From NCBI RefSeq assembly GCF_004959925.1, contig NZ_SPUW01000003.1, positions 496,001 to 560,000 on the forward strand: a stretch of 64,000 nt of DNA, read 5' to 3'. Position numbers and translations under genes: made by a program. This stretch comes from Pseudooceanicola onchidii (GTDB taxonomy: Bacteria > Pseudomonadota > Alphaproteobacteria > Rhodobacterales > Rhodobacteraceae). Below are positions 7,992-16,958 of the stretch, in pieces. Position 1 is the first letter of the stretch; every line of letters starts with the position of its first letter. Below the pieces are notes generated by a model. That model saw nothing but the letters and a program-made list of their open reading frames with translations, had not been told where the DNA came from and ran no database searches.

Positions 7992-9767
7992 ATGACCCGG
8001 GACCTGCGGCGCCGCGCCGCCATCATCGCGATCTACCTTGCCGTCACGCTCGCCCTTGTCTGGGGCGTGCACGCGGCCAGCTATCGCCAGGCGCTGAGCC
8101 CGCTGCGCGAACGCGGAGAGGCGGACCTGGCGCTGACCGTCGATCGTCTGACCAGCCAGATGCAGCGCTACCAGGACCTTGCGGTTCTGATGGCGGCCCA
8201 CCCGGCCCTGCGCAACCTGGCCCGGCAACCCGCCAGCACCGAGCTGCGCGAGGCCGCCTCGGACCTGTTGCTGAACGCGGCCGATCGCACCACCGCGCTC
8301 AACATCGCCTATCTGTCCCCGACCGGAGAACTTCTGGCCGCCGCACGTCCCGAAACCGCCCGCACCGTCGCCAGCCCCGCCTTCCGCAACGGGGCCGAGT
8401 TTCGCCGTGCCCTGACCGGCGCGCTTGGCTGGGGGATCGGGCCTTCGGGCACGGACGGCACGCGCAGTTACCTGTTCGCCGCGCCCAGTTACGCGCCCGA
8501 AGGCGGGGTCAGCGGGGTGCTTTTGGTGGCGGTCGACGTCGATCTTCTGGAACAGGCCTGGCGGGGCGACAACCCGGCGGTCTGGTTTACCGATCCGCGC
8601 GGACGGATCTTCATCTCGAACCGGTCCGAACTGCTGAACTGGACGATCGGCGACGGTGTGCTGACCCCGCCGGATGGAGGCCCGCTGCCCTTCGAACGAC
8701 GGCTGATCGGCGACAACGAGGTCTGGCGCGCGCCGCTTGGCAATTATGTCCCCGATCCGGCACTGGTGCTGATGCGCGATGCGCCGCAGGTCGGCATGCG
8801 GGCGACGGCGCTGGTGGCCGAAGGGGGGGCTGCGCGCATCGCCATGCTGCAGGCGGCGGTGGCGGGTCTGGTCCTGCTGGCCTTCGGGGCGCTTCTGTTC
8901 TGGGCGACCGAACGGCGGCGCGTGCTGGCGGTGGCGAATGCCCTGCTGGAGAACCGCGTCGCCGAACGCACGGCGGAACTGTCGGGCGCGAACAACATGC
9001 TGCGCCGCGAGGTGGCCGAACGGCAGGAGGCCGAGGCGGCGCTGAAGCGCGCGCAGGCGGAACTGGTGCAGGCGGGCAAGCTGTCGGCGCTTGGCCAGAT
9101 GTCGGCGGGGCTGAGCCACGAGCTCAACCAGCCGCTGATGGCGATCCGGCAGTTCGCGGAAAACGGCACGCTTCTGGTCGAGCGTGGTAAGGTGGACCAG
9201 GCGGCGGGCAACCTGACGCGGATCTCGGAACTGGCGGGGCGCATGGGCCGGATCATCCGCAACCTGCGGGCCTTCGCACGGCAGGAAAGCGAACCGGCCC
9301 GGCCCGTCGATCTTGGTCAGATCGTCGCCACCGCGCTCGAGATGACCGAGGCGCGGCTGGCCAAGGACGGGATCACGCTGGACTGGCAGCCGCCGCAGGC
9401 CCCGGTGCAGGCCATGGCCGGAGAGGTGCGGCTGGCGCAGGTGATGGTCAACCTCATCACCAATGCCGCCGACGCCATGGCCGATGGCCCGCGCAGGGAT
9501 CTGACGATCACCCTGACGCCCAGCCCGCGTCCGACGATCCGCGTCTCGGACACCGGCACCGGCATCGCGCAGCCCGAACGGATCTTCGATCCCTTCTACT
9601 CCACCAAGGAGGTCGGGGCGGCCAAGGGCATGGGCCTCGGGCTGTCGATCTCTTACGGCATGATCCAAAGCTTCGGCGGTGAGATCCGCGGCCGCAACCG
9701 CAAGGGCGGCGGGGCCGAGTTCGTCATCGAACTGCCCGCCGTCCGGGACGAACTGGCGGCCGAATAG
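7992..9767 (+). CDS. DctB-like sensor histidine kinase (orphan)
   Basis: A 591-residue membrane kinase: transmembrane segment at about residues 9-28, a periplasmic Cache-type sensor region to about 285, a second transmembrane segment (about 287-307), a coiled-coil linker, then the DHp domain with His376 (GLSHELNQPLMAIRQF) and a HATPase domain with N, G1 (DTGTGI) and G2 (GMGLGLS) boxes. The H-box and layout match the DctB family, which senses C4-dicarboxylates. Unlike dctB elsewhere it has no dctD-type regulator next to it. It is divergent from the P450 gene with a 58-bp gap. Confidence 0.88.
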   Translation: MTRDLRRRAAIIAIYLAVTLALVWGVHAASYRQALSPLRERGEADLALTVDRLTSQMQRYQDLAVLMAAHPALRNLARQPASTELREAASDLLLNAADRTTALNIAYLSPTGELLAAARPETARTVASPAFRNGAEFRRALTGALGWGIGPSGTDGTRSYLFAAPSYAPEGGVSGVLLVAVDVDLLEQAWRGDNPAVWFTDPRGRIFISNRSELLNWTIGDGVLTPPDGGPLPFERRLIGDNEVWRAPLGNYVPDPALVLMRDAPQVGMRATALVAEGGAARIAMLQAAVAGLVLLAFGALLFWATERRRVLAVANALLENRVAERTAELSGANNMLRREVAERQEAEAALKRAQAELVQAGKLSALGQMSAGLSHELNQPLMAIRQFAENGTLLVERGKVDQAAGNLTRISELAGRMGRIIRNLRAFARQESEPARPVDLGQIVATALEMTEARLAKDGITLDWQPPQAPVQAMAGEVRLAQVMVNLITNAADAMADGPRRDLTITLTPSPRPTIRVSDTGTGIAQPERIFDPFYSTKEVGAAKGMGLGLSISYGMIQSFGGEIRGRNRKGGGAEFVIELPAVRDELAAE

Positions 9768-9781
9768 CGCGCGGGTCCGCC

Positions 9782-9850
9782 CTTCCTCTGGTTTCCGTAT
9801 CCTCGGGGGTGAATGGCCCGGCACGGGCCAGAGGGGGCAGACAGCCCCCT
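9782..9850 (+). repeat. Composite 3'-end repeat element, copy 1
   Basis: Three blocks in order: CTTCCTCTGG...TATCCTCGGGGG (9782-9809), a small GGCCC/GGGCC stem, and the hairpin GGGGGCAGACAGCCCCC (9833-9849). It fills the 92-bp space between the convergent kinase and methyltransferase genes. The same architecture recurs near 28.2, 31.8 and 39.9 kb. A bidirectional terminator role is likely. Confidence 0.75.
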
Positions 9851-9859
9851 TCGGTCCCG

Positions 9860-10636
9860 TCAGCCGGGCTTGGCCAGATGCCAGACCTGTTCGACCGGAT
9901 AGGCCTTTGCCCAGTCGGCCGGCACCTCGCCGCGCCGGTCGTCGGCCCAGTCGGGGGCATAGACCTCCTGGTAGTCCACTATCCCAAAGCCGATCCGGGC
10001 AAAGAGCGCGACCCAGTCGCCGAAGGTGTGGTTGAAGCAGATGCCGCTTGGCTCATAGGTGACCCCGGTCCAGTCGGCGCCCCACATGCCGCGATAGGGC
10101 CGGTGCAGGGTGCGGTCGCAGGGCGATCCATCCAGCGGTGCACAGATCAGCGACAGCGGGTGGTTGCCCAGGAAGACCAGTTGCCCGCCGGGGCGCAGCA
10201 GGCGAAAGGCTTCGGTCAGCCAGACCTCGGGGCGGCACCAGATCGCGGCACCGTATTCGGATATCGCGAAGTCAAACGTCTGGTCCGGCAGGCCCGTGGC
10301 TTCGGCGTTGCCCTCGATCCAGGTGATCTCGGCGCCATGTTCTGCCGCCAGCCGCCGGGCCGTCGCCAGTTGATCGACCGAGATGTCGATGGCCGTCACC
10401 CGCGCGCCCCGCCGGGCCATCCAGCCCGCCACATAGCCGGTGCCGCAGCCCAGTTCGATCGCCGTCATCCCGGCCATGTGCGGGGGCAGAAGCGCGCGGC
10501 GAAAGGCGCTCTCGGGCTCGCCCCAGTTGCCCCATTCGGGCGCCTCCAGCGACCAGAGCCTTTCGCCCATACCCACCCAGTTCGGCGCATCCGCATTCCA
10601 GAGGTCGCGGTTCACGGTGACATGATCGCGGGTCAT
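9860..10636 (-). CDS. Class I SAM-dependent methyltransferase
   Basis: The 258-residue protein has the Rossmann motif I AIELGCGTGYVAGW at about residues 60-72, motif II acid in VTAIDIS, and FRLLRPGGQLVFLG (post-III), which define a class I methyltransferase of the ubiE/methyltransf_11 type. The substrate is not evident. The ATG at 10636 follows GGAAGGGG. The gene runs away from phnC with the Pho box between them. Confidence 0.85.
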   Translation of the reverse strand: MTRDHVTVNRDLWNADAPNWVGMGERLWSLEAPEWGNWGEPESAFRRALLPPHMAGMTAIELGCGTGYVAGWMARRGARVTAIDISVDQLATARRLAAEHGAEITWIEGNAEATGLPDQTFDFAISEYGAAIWCRPEVWLTEAFRLLRPGGQLVFLGNHPLSLICAPLDGSPCDRTLHRPYRGMWGADWTGVTYEPSGICFNHTFGDWVALFARIGFGIVDYQEVYAPDWADDRRGEVPADWAKAYPVEQVWHLAKPG

Positions 10637-10784
10637 TCGAAGCCCCTTCCATCGTCAAATCCCTGGCGAAGTGTGCCGCCGAGGCACGCAAAATGGAACA
10701 GGTTTGGCCGCCGCACCCCCGCGCACCGCCTGGTCCTTGGGCATCCCGCGCCGCCGCGTGATCCGAAAACGCCGCCGATCCACC

Positions 10785-10802
10785 CCGTCACAAAACTTTC
10801 GT
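10785..10802 (+). promoter_or_regulatory. Candidate Pho box upstream of phnC
   Basis: Two 7-bp units separated by AAAA: CCGTCAC-AAAA-CTTTCGT. Each matches 5 of 7 positions of the alphaproteobacterial PhoB half-site CTGTCAT, with the expected 4-bp spacing. It ends 65 bp before the phnC start. This fits PhoB activation of phosphonate uptake under phosphate starvation. Confidence 0.65.
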
Positions 10803-10867
10803 GGGACCGATACATTTCCGTAGCGCGCCGCCTTTAGCACCCCGGCAACACCAGCAGGGGGCAAGAC

Positions 10868-11677
10868 GTGCTGAGACTTGAGCGACTGACCAAGACTTTC
10901 GGGGCCAACACCGCCGTCGACGCGGCCACGGTCGAGGTCGACCGGCCCATGATGATCGGCATCATCGGACGCTCGGGCGCGGGCAAGTCGACGCTTCTGC
11001 GGATGCTCAACCGGCTGACCGACCATACCTCGGGCTCCGTGCATTTCGAGGGCCGCGACGTGACCGCGCTGAAGGGCGCGGACAAGCGCGCCTGGCAGGC
11101 CGATTGCGCGATGATCTTCCAGCAGTTCAACCTGGTGCCGCGCATGGACGTGGTGTCGAACGTGCTGCACGGGACGCTGAACAAGCGCTCCACCCTGGCC
11201 TCGCTCTTCAATCTGTACCCGACGGCGGACATCCACCGCGCCATCGACATCCTGGACCGGCTGGGCATCGCCGAACATGCCCCGAAACGGGCCGAGGCGC
11301 TGTCGGGCGGCCAGCAGCAGCGCGTCGCCATCGCCCGCGCGTTGATGCAGGATCCAAAGATCATCCTGGCGGACGAACCGATCGCCTCGCTCGACCCGAT
11401 GAACGCCCAGATCGTCATGGACGCCCTGCGCCGCATTCACGAGGAAGATGGGCGCACCGTCATCGCCAACCTGCACACGCTCGACACCGCGCGCCGCTAT
11501 TGCGACCGGGTGATCGGCATGCTGCACGGGCGCATCGTCTTTGACGGCACGCCCGACCAACTGACCACCGGTGTCGCGCGCGACATCTACGGGGCGGATG
11601 CGTCCTTCTCGGAAGAGGCGACATCGACCCAGATCGACGCGCTGACCCGCCGCCACCAGACACCCATCCACGCCTGA
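10868..11677 (+). CDS. phnC: Phosphonate ABC transporter ATP-binding protein PhnC
   Basis: The 269-residue ATPase has Walker A GRSGAGKS (residues 34-41), Q-loop FQQFNL, signature LSGGQQQR, and Walker [14 protein letters not shown]. The [16 protein letters not shown] region is typical of PhnC. With PhnD and two PhnE proteins it forms the high-affinity phosphonate importer at the inner membrane. It uses a GTG start at 10868 behind an AGGGGG site. It is the first gene of phnC-D-E1-E2-transferase behind a candidate Pho box. Confidence 0.95.
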   Translation: MLRLERLTKTFGANTAVDAATVEVDRPMMIGIIGRSGAGKSTLLRMLNRLTDHTSGSVHFEGRDVTALKGADKRAWQADCAMIFQQFNLVPRMDVVSNVLHGTLNKRSTLASLFNLYPTADIHRAIDILDRLGIAEHAPKRAEALSGGQQQRVAIARALMQDPKIILADEPIASLDPMNAQIVMDALRRIHEEDGRTVIANLHTLDTARRYCDRVIGMLHGRIVFDGTPDQLTTGVARDIYGADASFSEEATSTQIDALTRRHQTPIHA

Positions 11678-11688
11678 GTTTCATCTGC

Positions 11689-11715
11689 CCCCGTCGCACA
11701 AAGCGGCGGGGTTTT
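11689..11715 (+). terminator. Attenuator-like hairpin between phnC and phnD
   Basis: A 9-bp stem (11689-11697 with 11703-11711, one G-U pair) and loop ACAAA are followed by TTTT. It sits inside the transporter operon, so partial termination or RNA 3'-end protection is more likely than a full stop. Confidence 0.6.
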
Positions 11716-11734
11716 CACCAACGGAGCATCCCTG

Positions 11735-12649
11735 ATGAAAAAACTGATCGCCGCCGCCACGACTTCGATTCTGGCAACCACCGCACTTGTCACGCCCGTC
11801 ATGGCCCAGGACATCACCGAATTCCGCATCGGCATCCTTGGCGGCGAAAACGCCCAGGACCGCCTGAACAACCACGAATGCCTCAAGACCTACACCGAGG
11901 AAACGCTTGGCGTTCCGGCCAAGCTCTTCGCCCCCGCCGACTATGACGGCGTGATCCAGGGCCTGCTGGGCGGCACGCTCGACATGGCCTGGCTGGGCGC
12001 CTCGGGCTACGCCAAGACCTACCTGGAAGACCCCGAAGCGGTTGAACCGGTGCTGGTCAAGGTCAACATGGACGGCTCCATCGGCTACTACTCCATCGGC
12101 TTCGCCCGCAAGGATGCCGGCATCGCCTCGCTCGAAGACATGAAGGACAAGCGCTTCGGCTTCGGTGATCCGAACTCCACCTCCGGCTACCTGATCCCCT
12201 CGATCGAGATCCCGCAGCAGACCGGCGCGACCATGGAAAACGGCGACTACTTCGGTGAAGTCGTCTTCACCGGCGGTCACGAACAGACCATCGTCGCGGT
12301 CAACAACGGTGACGTCGACGGCGGCGTGACCTGGGCCGACGGCCAGGGCAACTGGGAAGACGGCTTCAACTCGGGCGCGCTGCGCAAGGCCGTGGACGCG
12401 GGCCTTGTCGACATGAACGACCTGGTCGAAATCTGGCGGTCCAAGGAAATCCCCGAAGGCCCGATCGTGCTGCGCAAGGCGCTGCCCGACGACGTCAAGG
12501 CCAAGATGACCGACCTGGTTGCCGGCATGTACGAGGCCGACAAGGACTGCACCTACAACATCTCGGCCGGTGAATCCCTGGGCTTCCGCCCGGTGACCCA
12601 CGACGCCTACACCTCGATCGTCGCCGCGCGCAAATCGAAGTCCAACTGA
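11735..12649 (+). CDS. phnD: Phosphonate-binding periplasmic protein PhnD
   Basis: The 304-residue protein opens with a Sec signal peptide (MKKLIAAATTSILATTALVT, cleaved near PVMAQ). The mature part, starting ITEFRIGILGGENAQDR, is a type II substrate-binding protein of the PhnD family, which includes 2-aminoethylphosphonate binders. It delivers phosphonate to PhnE1/PhnE2. Hairpins before and after the gene suggest it is expressed more strongly than its neighbours. The exact ligand cannot be told from sequence alone. Confidence 0.94.
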   Translation: MKKLIAAATTSILATTALVTPVMAQDITEFRIGILGGENAQDRLNNHECLKTYTEETLGVPAKLFAPADYDGVIQGLLGGTLDMAWLGASGYAKTYLEDPEAVEPVLVKVNMDGSIGYYSIGFARKDAGIASLEDMKDKRFGFGDPNSTSGYLIPSIEIPQQTGATMENGDYFGEVVFTGGHEQTIVAVNNGDVDGGVTWADGQGNWEDGFNSGALRKAVDAGLVDMNDLVEIWRSKEIPEGPIVLRKALPDDVKAKMTDLVAGMYEADKDCTYNISAGESLGFRPVTHDAYTSIVAARKSKSN

Positions 12650-12664
12650 TCTGACCTGATCCAT

Positions 12665-12691
12665 GGCGGGTCCCTCGCGGGGCCCGCCTTT
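12665..12691 (+). terminator. Hairpin after phnD
   Basis: A 10-bp GC stem (12665-12674 with 12679-12688, one G-T pair), TCGC loop and short TTT, between phnD and phnE1. Such hairpins commonly stabilise the binding-protein part of ABC transporter mRNAs. Confidence 0.6.
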
Positions 12692-12714
12692 GCATATCCA
12701 AAGGCCCTTCCGAC

Positions 12715-13596
12715 ATGACAGACCAGACCGGCTCCGGCCCCGGGATCTCGGGTATCCGTGACGACTACATGGCGCTGACGCGTCGCAAGCGCCTGTATTC
12801 CGGCATGTTGCTGGCCGTCTTCGTGGCCCTGATGATGTCGGGCTTCATGCTGGCCGACGACCGCAACGCGGGCGGCTTCTGGTCGGGCCTGCACCGGATC
12901 TTCGATTTCCCCGAGGCCGTGATCGGCGAGGCCGCCGAAAAGGCCGCCGAACTGCCGGGCCATGTGGTCAAGTATTTCCCCGCGCTGGTCGAGACGCTGA
13001 ACATCGCCGCCGTATCCACCCTGATCGGCGCGCTTGGCGGCGCGGTGCTGTCGATGCTGTCGACCCGGGGGCTGGCGCGCTGGCCCGCGCTGATCCCTGT
13101 CTTCCGTCGCCTGATGGACCTGATGCGCGCCGTGCCGGAAATCGTCATCGCGCTGGTGCTGATCTTCGTTCTGGGCGGTGGCCCGGTGCCCGCCATGATC
13201 GCCATCGCCTTCCACACCACCGGCGCGCTTGGCAAGCTGTTCTCGGAAGTGAACGAAAACGCCTCGCTCAAACCGGTCGAAGGGCTGGCCTCGGTCGGGG
13301 CGAGCTGGGGGCAGAAGATGATGCTGGGCGTGGTGCCGCAGGTCTCGCCCAACTACCTCAGCTACGCGCTGCTCAGGTTCGAGATCAACATCCGCGCCTC
13401 GGCCATCCTGGGCTTCGTGGGCGCAGGCGGCATCGGCTACGAGCTCAAGAACGCCATGTCCTGGGGACAGGGCAAGTACGATGAAAGCGCCGCGATCTTC
13501 CTGATGCTGTTTGCCACGATCATCGTGGTCGACCAGTGCTCCAGCTACTTCCGCGACCTGCTGACCCATGGCCGCCGTTCGGAGATGCTTGCATGA
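12715..13596 (+). CDS. phnE: Phosphonate ABC transporter permease PhnE1
   Basis: A 293-residue inner-membrane permease with about six transmembrane segments; the first is at about residues 22-40. The ABC-permease coupling loop (EGLASVGASWGQKMMLGVVPQ) near residue 185 touches PhnC. A phosphonate/PhnE-family protein, the first of two permeases that probably form a heterodimer. Its stop overlaps the next start (ATGA). Confidence 0.94.
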   Translation: MTDQTGSGPGISGIRDDYMALTRRKRLYSGMLLAVFVALMMSGFMLADDRNAGGFWSGLHRIFDFPEAVIGEAAEKAAELPGHVVKYFPALVETLNIAAVSTLIGALGGAVLSMLSTRGLARWPALIPVFRRLMDLMRAVPEIVIALVLIFVLGGGPVPAMIAIAFHTTGALGKLFSEVNENASLKPVEGLASVGASWGQKMMLGVVPQVSPNYLSYALLRFEINIRASAILGFVGAGGIGYELKNAMSWGQGKYDESAAIFLMLFATIIVVDQCSSYFRDLLTHGRRSEMLA

Positions 13597-14915
13597 CCAT
13601 GACCGCCGACCCCCGCCTTGGCACCGGCCTCAAAGGCCAGGCCGAGGCCCTGTTCCGCCGCAAGCGGATGGTGTCCTTCGCCCTGCCGCTGATCGTACTG
13701 GCCTACCTGACCTATGCGTTCTTCGCCTTCGATGTGCCGGGGCTGGTCGCCTCGGCCAATCCCGAAAACGGCAAGACCCTGATCCGCGACGCCTACAGCT
13801 ACAAGACCCATGTGACGCGCGACAACCGCTCTGGCGCCGTGTCGATCGCGATCGAAGGCGAGCGTAAGGGCGCCTACCCGGACGGACAGGCCCCCGACTG
13901 GGTCGATCTGGGCGAGACGACCGTGATCACCCTGCCGCGCGGCGGCGTGGTGACCTTCGGCCCCGACGCCGTGTCCTATGACATCCCCGGCTACGGGCTG
14001 GTCACCGCGCAGCCGGGTCGCAATGGGGCGCAGGCGGTGCTGCCCGATGGTCCGGTCCCCGACTGGATCAACGCGTCCAAGAACCGCGTCGCGATCACGA
14101 CGGACGAAGGCCGCGTGACCATCACCCGCAACAAGACCGAGGTCTTCCGGTATTCGACGGGGTGGGAGCTTTTCTTCTTCACCCTCGACAGCCCCTATCA
14201 CGGCCAAGGCCCGCTGGACCTTCTGCGCCGCGCCATGGGCGGAGAGGCCGGGGCGATCTGGCACGACTTCTGGTACAACCCGATGTGGATGCACGCCGCC
14301 GTCGCCTGGGCCCTGTTCGAGACGATCCTGATGGCCTTCCTCGGCACCTTCGGCGCGGCCATCGTGGCGCTGCCGCTGGCCTTCCTGGCCGCGCGCAACT
14401 TCACGCCGCTGATGCTCGTGCGTCAGGCGTTCCGGCGGCTCTTCGATTTCTTCCGCGGCGTGGACGCGCTGATCTGGACGATCGTGCTGGCCCGCGCCTT
14501 CGGCCCCGGCCCGCTGACCGGCGCGCTGGCGATCCTCGTCACCGACACCGGGTCCTTCGGCAAGATGTTCTCGGAGGCGCTGGAAAACGTCGACGGCAAG
14601 CAGATCGAGGGCCTGTCGTCGGTCGGCGCGAAACCGGTGCAACGCTACCGCTTCGGGGTGATCCCGCAGGTGACACCGGTGCTGCTCAGCCAGATCCTCT
14701 ACTTCTTCGAATCCAACACCCGCTCGGCCACGGTGATCGGCGCGATCACCGGCGGCGGTATCGGCCTGCTGCTGACGCAGGCGATGATCACCCAGAAGGA
14801 CTGGGAGGAAGTCTCCTACTACATCTGCCTCGTCGTGCTGATGGTCTTCGCCATGGACTGGTTCTCGGGCTGGCTGCGGCGCAAGCTGATCGCCGGGGAT
14901 GACGGCGGCCACTGA
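13593..14915 (+). CDS. phnE: Phosphonate ABC transporter permease PhnE2, long form
   Basis: The 440-residue permease shares the coupling loop of PhnE1 (EGLSSVGAKPVQRYRFGVIPQ). It is about 150 residues longer because a soluble, presumably periplasmic domain (residues about 50-200) lies between the first and second membrane segments. Long second PhnE proteins are usual in Rhodobacteraceae phn loci. It overlaps phnE1 by 4 bp, so translation is coupled. The repeat at 14919 follows directly. Confidence 0.93.
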   Translation: MTMTADPRLGTGLKGQAEALFRRKRMVSFALPLIVLAYLTYAFFAFDVPGLVASANPENGKTLIRDAYSYKTHVTRDNRSGAVSIAIEGERKGAYPDGQAPDWVDLGETTVITLPRGGVVTFGPDAVSYDIPGYGLVTAQPGRNGAQAVLPDGPVPDWINASKNRVAITTDEGRVTITRNKTEVFRYSTGWELFFFTLDSPYHGQGPLDLLRRAMGGEAGAIWHDFWYNPMWMHAAVAWALFETILMAFLGTFGAAIVALPLAFLAARNFTPLMLVRQAFRRLFDFFRGVDALIWTIVLARAFGPGPLTGALAILVTDTGSFGKMFSEALENVDGKQIEGLSSVGAKPVQRYRFGVIPQVTPVLLSQILYFFESNTRSATVIGAITGGGIGLLLTQAMITQKDWEEVSYYICLVVLMVFAMDWFSGWLRRKLIAGDDGGH

Positions 14916-14918
14916 CCC

Positions 14919-14970
14919 CTTCATCTTGCCCAAAATACTCTCGCCGAAGGCGGCCTGACCCGGCCGCCTT
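14919..14970 (+). repeat. Diverged copy of the 3'-end repeat with hairpin
   Basis: CTTCATCTTGCCC...TACTCTCG (14919-14943) resembles the first block of the composite element, and is followed by a perfect 9-bp stem AAGGCGGCC/GGCCGCCTT (14947-14955, 14962-14970). It lies between phnE2 and the transferase gene on the same strand and could partly terminate the operon. Confidence 0.5.
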
Positions 14971-14993
14971 CCAGCCGTTTCAGAAAGATCGCC

Positions 14994-15611
14994 ATGCCCA
15001 GACTGTCCGCCACCGCGCCCGTTCTCCATCCCGACTGCCAGATCACCGACAGCACCTTCGGCGCCTATACCGAGGTGGGGCAGGGCTCGCGGATCGCGTA
15101 CTCCACCTTCGGGGACTATGCCTATTGCGACCGTTATGCCGACATCGCCAATGCGACCATCGGCAAGTTCGCCAATATCGCCGCCTTCACACGGATCGGC
15201 GCCACGGATCATCCGCTTCACACCGCCGCCTGCCATCATTTCCTGTACCGCTCGGCCGATTACTGGGACGATGCCGAAGACGATGCCGATTTCTTCGACC
15301 ACCGGCGGTCCCGCCGGGCCAGCATCGGCCACGACACCTGGCTTGGGCACGGATGCATGGTGAAGCCCGAGGTCACGGTGGGGGACGGGGCCGTGGTGGC
15401 CTCGGGCGCGGTGGTGACAAAGGACGTCGATCCCTACACCATCGTCGCGGGCACCCCGGCCCGCGTCCTGCGCCGCCGCCAGCCGGTCGGGATCGCGGAT
15501 CGCCTGGTTGCCCTGGCCTGGTGGGACTGGGATCACGCCCGCCTGCGCGGCGCCCTGGCGGATTTCCGGGTGCTCGGGGCCGAGGCGTTTCTCGAGAAAT
15601 ACGAGGGCTGA
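14994..15611 (+). CDS. Phosphonate-locus hexapeptide-repeat acyltransferase
   Basis: A 205-residue left-handed beta-helix protein: hexapeptide repeats occur at [20 protein letters not shown] near residue 20 and again at [20 protein letters not shown] near residue 110, followed by [20 protein letters not shown], typical of the LbH acetyltransferases. It matches the family regularly found beside C-P lyase genes (phosphonate metabolism transferase hexapeptide repeat family). By analogy with PhnO it may N-acetylate aminoalkylphosphonates, but that is inference. It follows phnE2 after 78 bp. Confidence 0.87.
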   Translation: MPRLSATAPVLHPDCQITDSTFGAYTEVGQGSRIAYSTFGDYAYCDRYADIANATIGKFANIAAFTRIGATDHPLHTAACHHFLYRSADYWDDAEDDADFFDHRRSRRASIGHDTWLGHGCMVKPEVTVGDGAVVASGAVVTKDVDPYTIVAGTPARVLRRRQPVGIADRLVALAWWDWDHARLRGALADFRVLGAEAFLEKYEG

Positions 15612-15623
15612 GGCCGGGTCTGC

Positions 15624-15648
15624 GGTGCGTGCAAGCACGCACCCTACG
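15624..15648. repeat. Palindromic repeat unit with CCTACG tail
   Basis: GGTGCGTG-CAAG-CACGCACC followed by CTACG, between the convergent transferase and phnM-like genes. It has the same plan (perfect hairpin plus CCTACG) as the paired units near 32.2 kb. It could act as a terminator; no T-run is present. Confidence 0.55.
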
Positions 15649-15695
15649 GGGCGTCCGACAGGGGCGGTCCCGGCGAAGGGCCGGGGCAGGCAGGA

Positions 15696-16877
15696 CTATT
15701 CGGCCGCCATCATTGGTTGCATCCCGGCCCAGGCAAAGCGGTGCGCGGCATCGCCTGCAAGGTGCGTGATGCGGCCGCCGCACAGCGTCGCCTCGATCGC
15801 GCGGGTGGTTTCGTTCACGATCACCAGGTCGGCGCGCCGTCCCGGGGTCAGGTGGCCACGATCGGGCAGGCGCAGGATCCGCGCGGGCGTGGACGAGATC
15901 ATCGCCCAGGCCTGCGGCAGGGACAGGATGCCCAGGTCCGCGATCCGGAAGGCGGCGAGGTGCAGCGCCGGATAGTAGTAGTCCGACACCAGCGCATCGC
16001 ACAGCCCCATGCGGATCAGGTCCTCGGCCGCGATATTGCCCGACTGCGATCCGCCGCGCACCATGTTGGGCGCGCCCATCAGCACCGGGTCGCCAACCGC
16101 GCGGGCCAGCGCGGCGGCCGAGCGCGAGGTGGGGAATTCGCAGATCTTGGCCCCGATCATCGAATAGGTTTCGCGCGTCTCGCCGTCGGGATCGTCGTGT
16201 GATCCGTAGATCACCCCCAGCTCGTCGAACCGGTCGGCCAGGCGGCACAGGTAGCGCGGCACCTGGACCTTCTGTTCGGCCGCCTTCCGGATGATGGCCT
16301 TGTGTTCGGCCAGCGTGCGGCCCGCGGACCGTGCCCAGAACAAAAGCTCGTCCGAGTTCGCGGCGGCCAGCTGTTCGGCCTCGACCAGGTGGTCGTTGAA
16401 GACGACATAGTCGATGCCGAAGGTCTCGATCGCCGAGAGCAGCCGGTCGGCGGTGTCGACGGTGTGGGTCTCGCAACGGATCTGCAGGCGCAGGTCGGTC
16501 AGCGCATGGGGGCGATAGTCGGCCAGCGCGCGCATCATCGCCACGGCGTAATCGGGCCCGCGCTTGCCACCCTCCCAGCTCCAGCTCTGGGCGAGCCAGG
16601 CGGTGGTGATCCCGTTCGAGGCGGCTTCGCGATCGGTGGCGCGCAGGCCAACCTCGGGCGGGAAGGGGGCCGAGGGGCGCGGGGCGGTGTGGCGTTCGAA
16701 GGCGTCGCCATGCAGGTCGATGATACCGGGCAGGATGAGGTATCCACTCAGGTCGACCTCGGGCAGCGGGCCACGGGTGATCCGGCCGTCGGCGACCGAC
16801 AGGGACCGCGACTGCATTTCGCCGTCGCGAAGGATCGTTGCGCCGGTAAAGCGCAAGGCGGGCATTGTGGTCGGCAT
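15696..16877 (-). CDS. phnM: PhnM-like amidohydrolase, divergent paralogue
   Basis: The 393-residue protein is an amidohydrolase-fold PhnM: metal motif LHGDAFERH near residue 55, VFNDH, MGAPNMVRGGSQSGN and SSTPARILRL. PhnM hydrolyses ribose-1-phosphonate-5-triphosphate to the 5-phosphate and diphosphate. A second PhnM (23598-24749) has the canonical HTDNLERHMQPRP motif; this copy has HGDAFERHTAPRP and is clearly diverged. It lies 81 bp after phnF on the same strand, so the two probably form a unit. It may be redundant, act on a different intermediate, or be a distinct subfamily. Confidence 0.85.
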   Translation of the reverse strand: MPTTMPALRFTGATILRDGEMQSRSLSVADGRITRGPLPEVDLSGYLILPGIIDLHGDAFERHTAPRPSAPFPPEVGLRATDREAASNGITTAWLAQSWSWEGGKRGPDYAVAMMRALADYRPHALTDLRLQIRCETHTVDTADRLLSAIETFGIDYVVFNDHLVEAEQLAAANSDELLFWARSAGRTLAEHKAIIRKAAEQKVQVPRYLCRLADRFDELGVIYGSHDDPDGETRETYSMIGAKICEFPTSRSAAALARAVGDPVLMGAPNMVRGGSQSGNIAAEDLIRMGLCDALVSDYYYPALHLAAFRIADLGILSLPQAWAMISSTPARILRLPDRGHLTPGRRADLVIVNETTRAIEATLCGGRITHLAGDAAHRFAWAGMQPMMAAE

Positions 16878-16958
16878 GGAACAACCTGCAACTGCTTTGC
16901 TTTGCGGGTGTTCTTACCCGACCTTTGTATCGGGCGTGTGACGTGACGGCAGGTCGCG

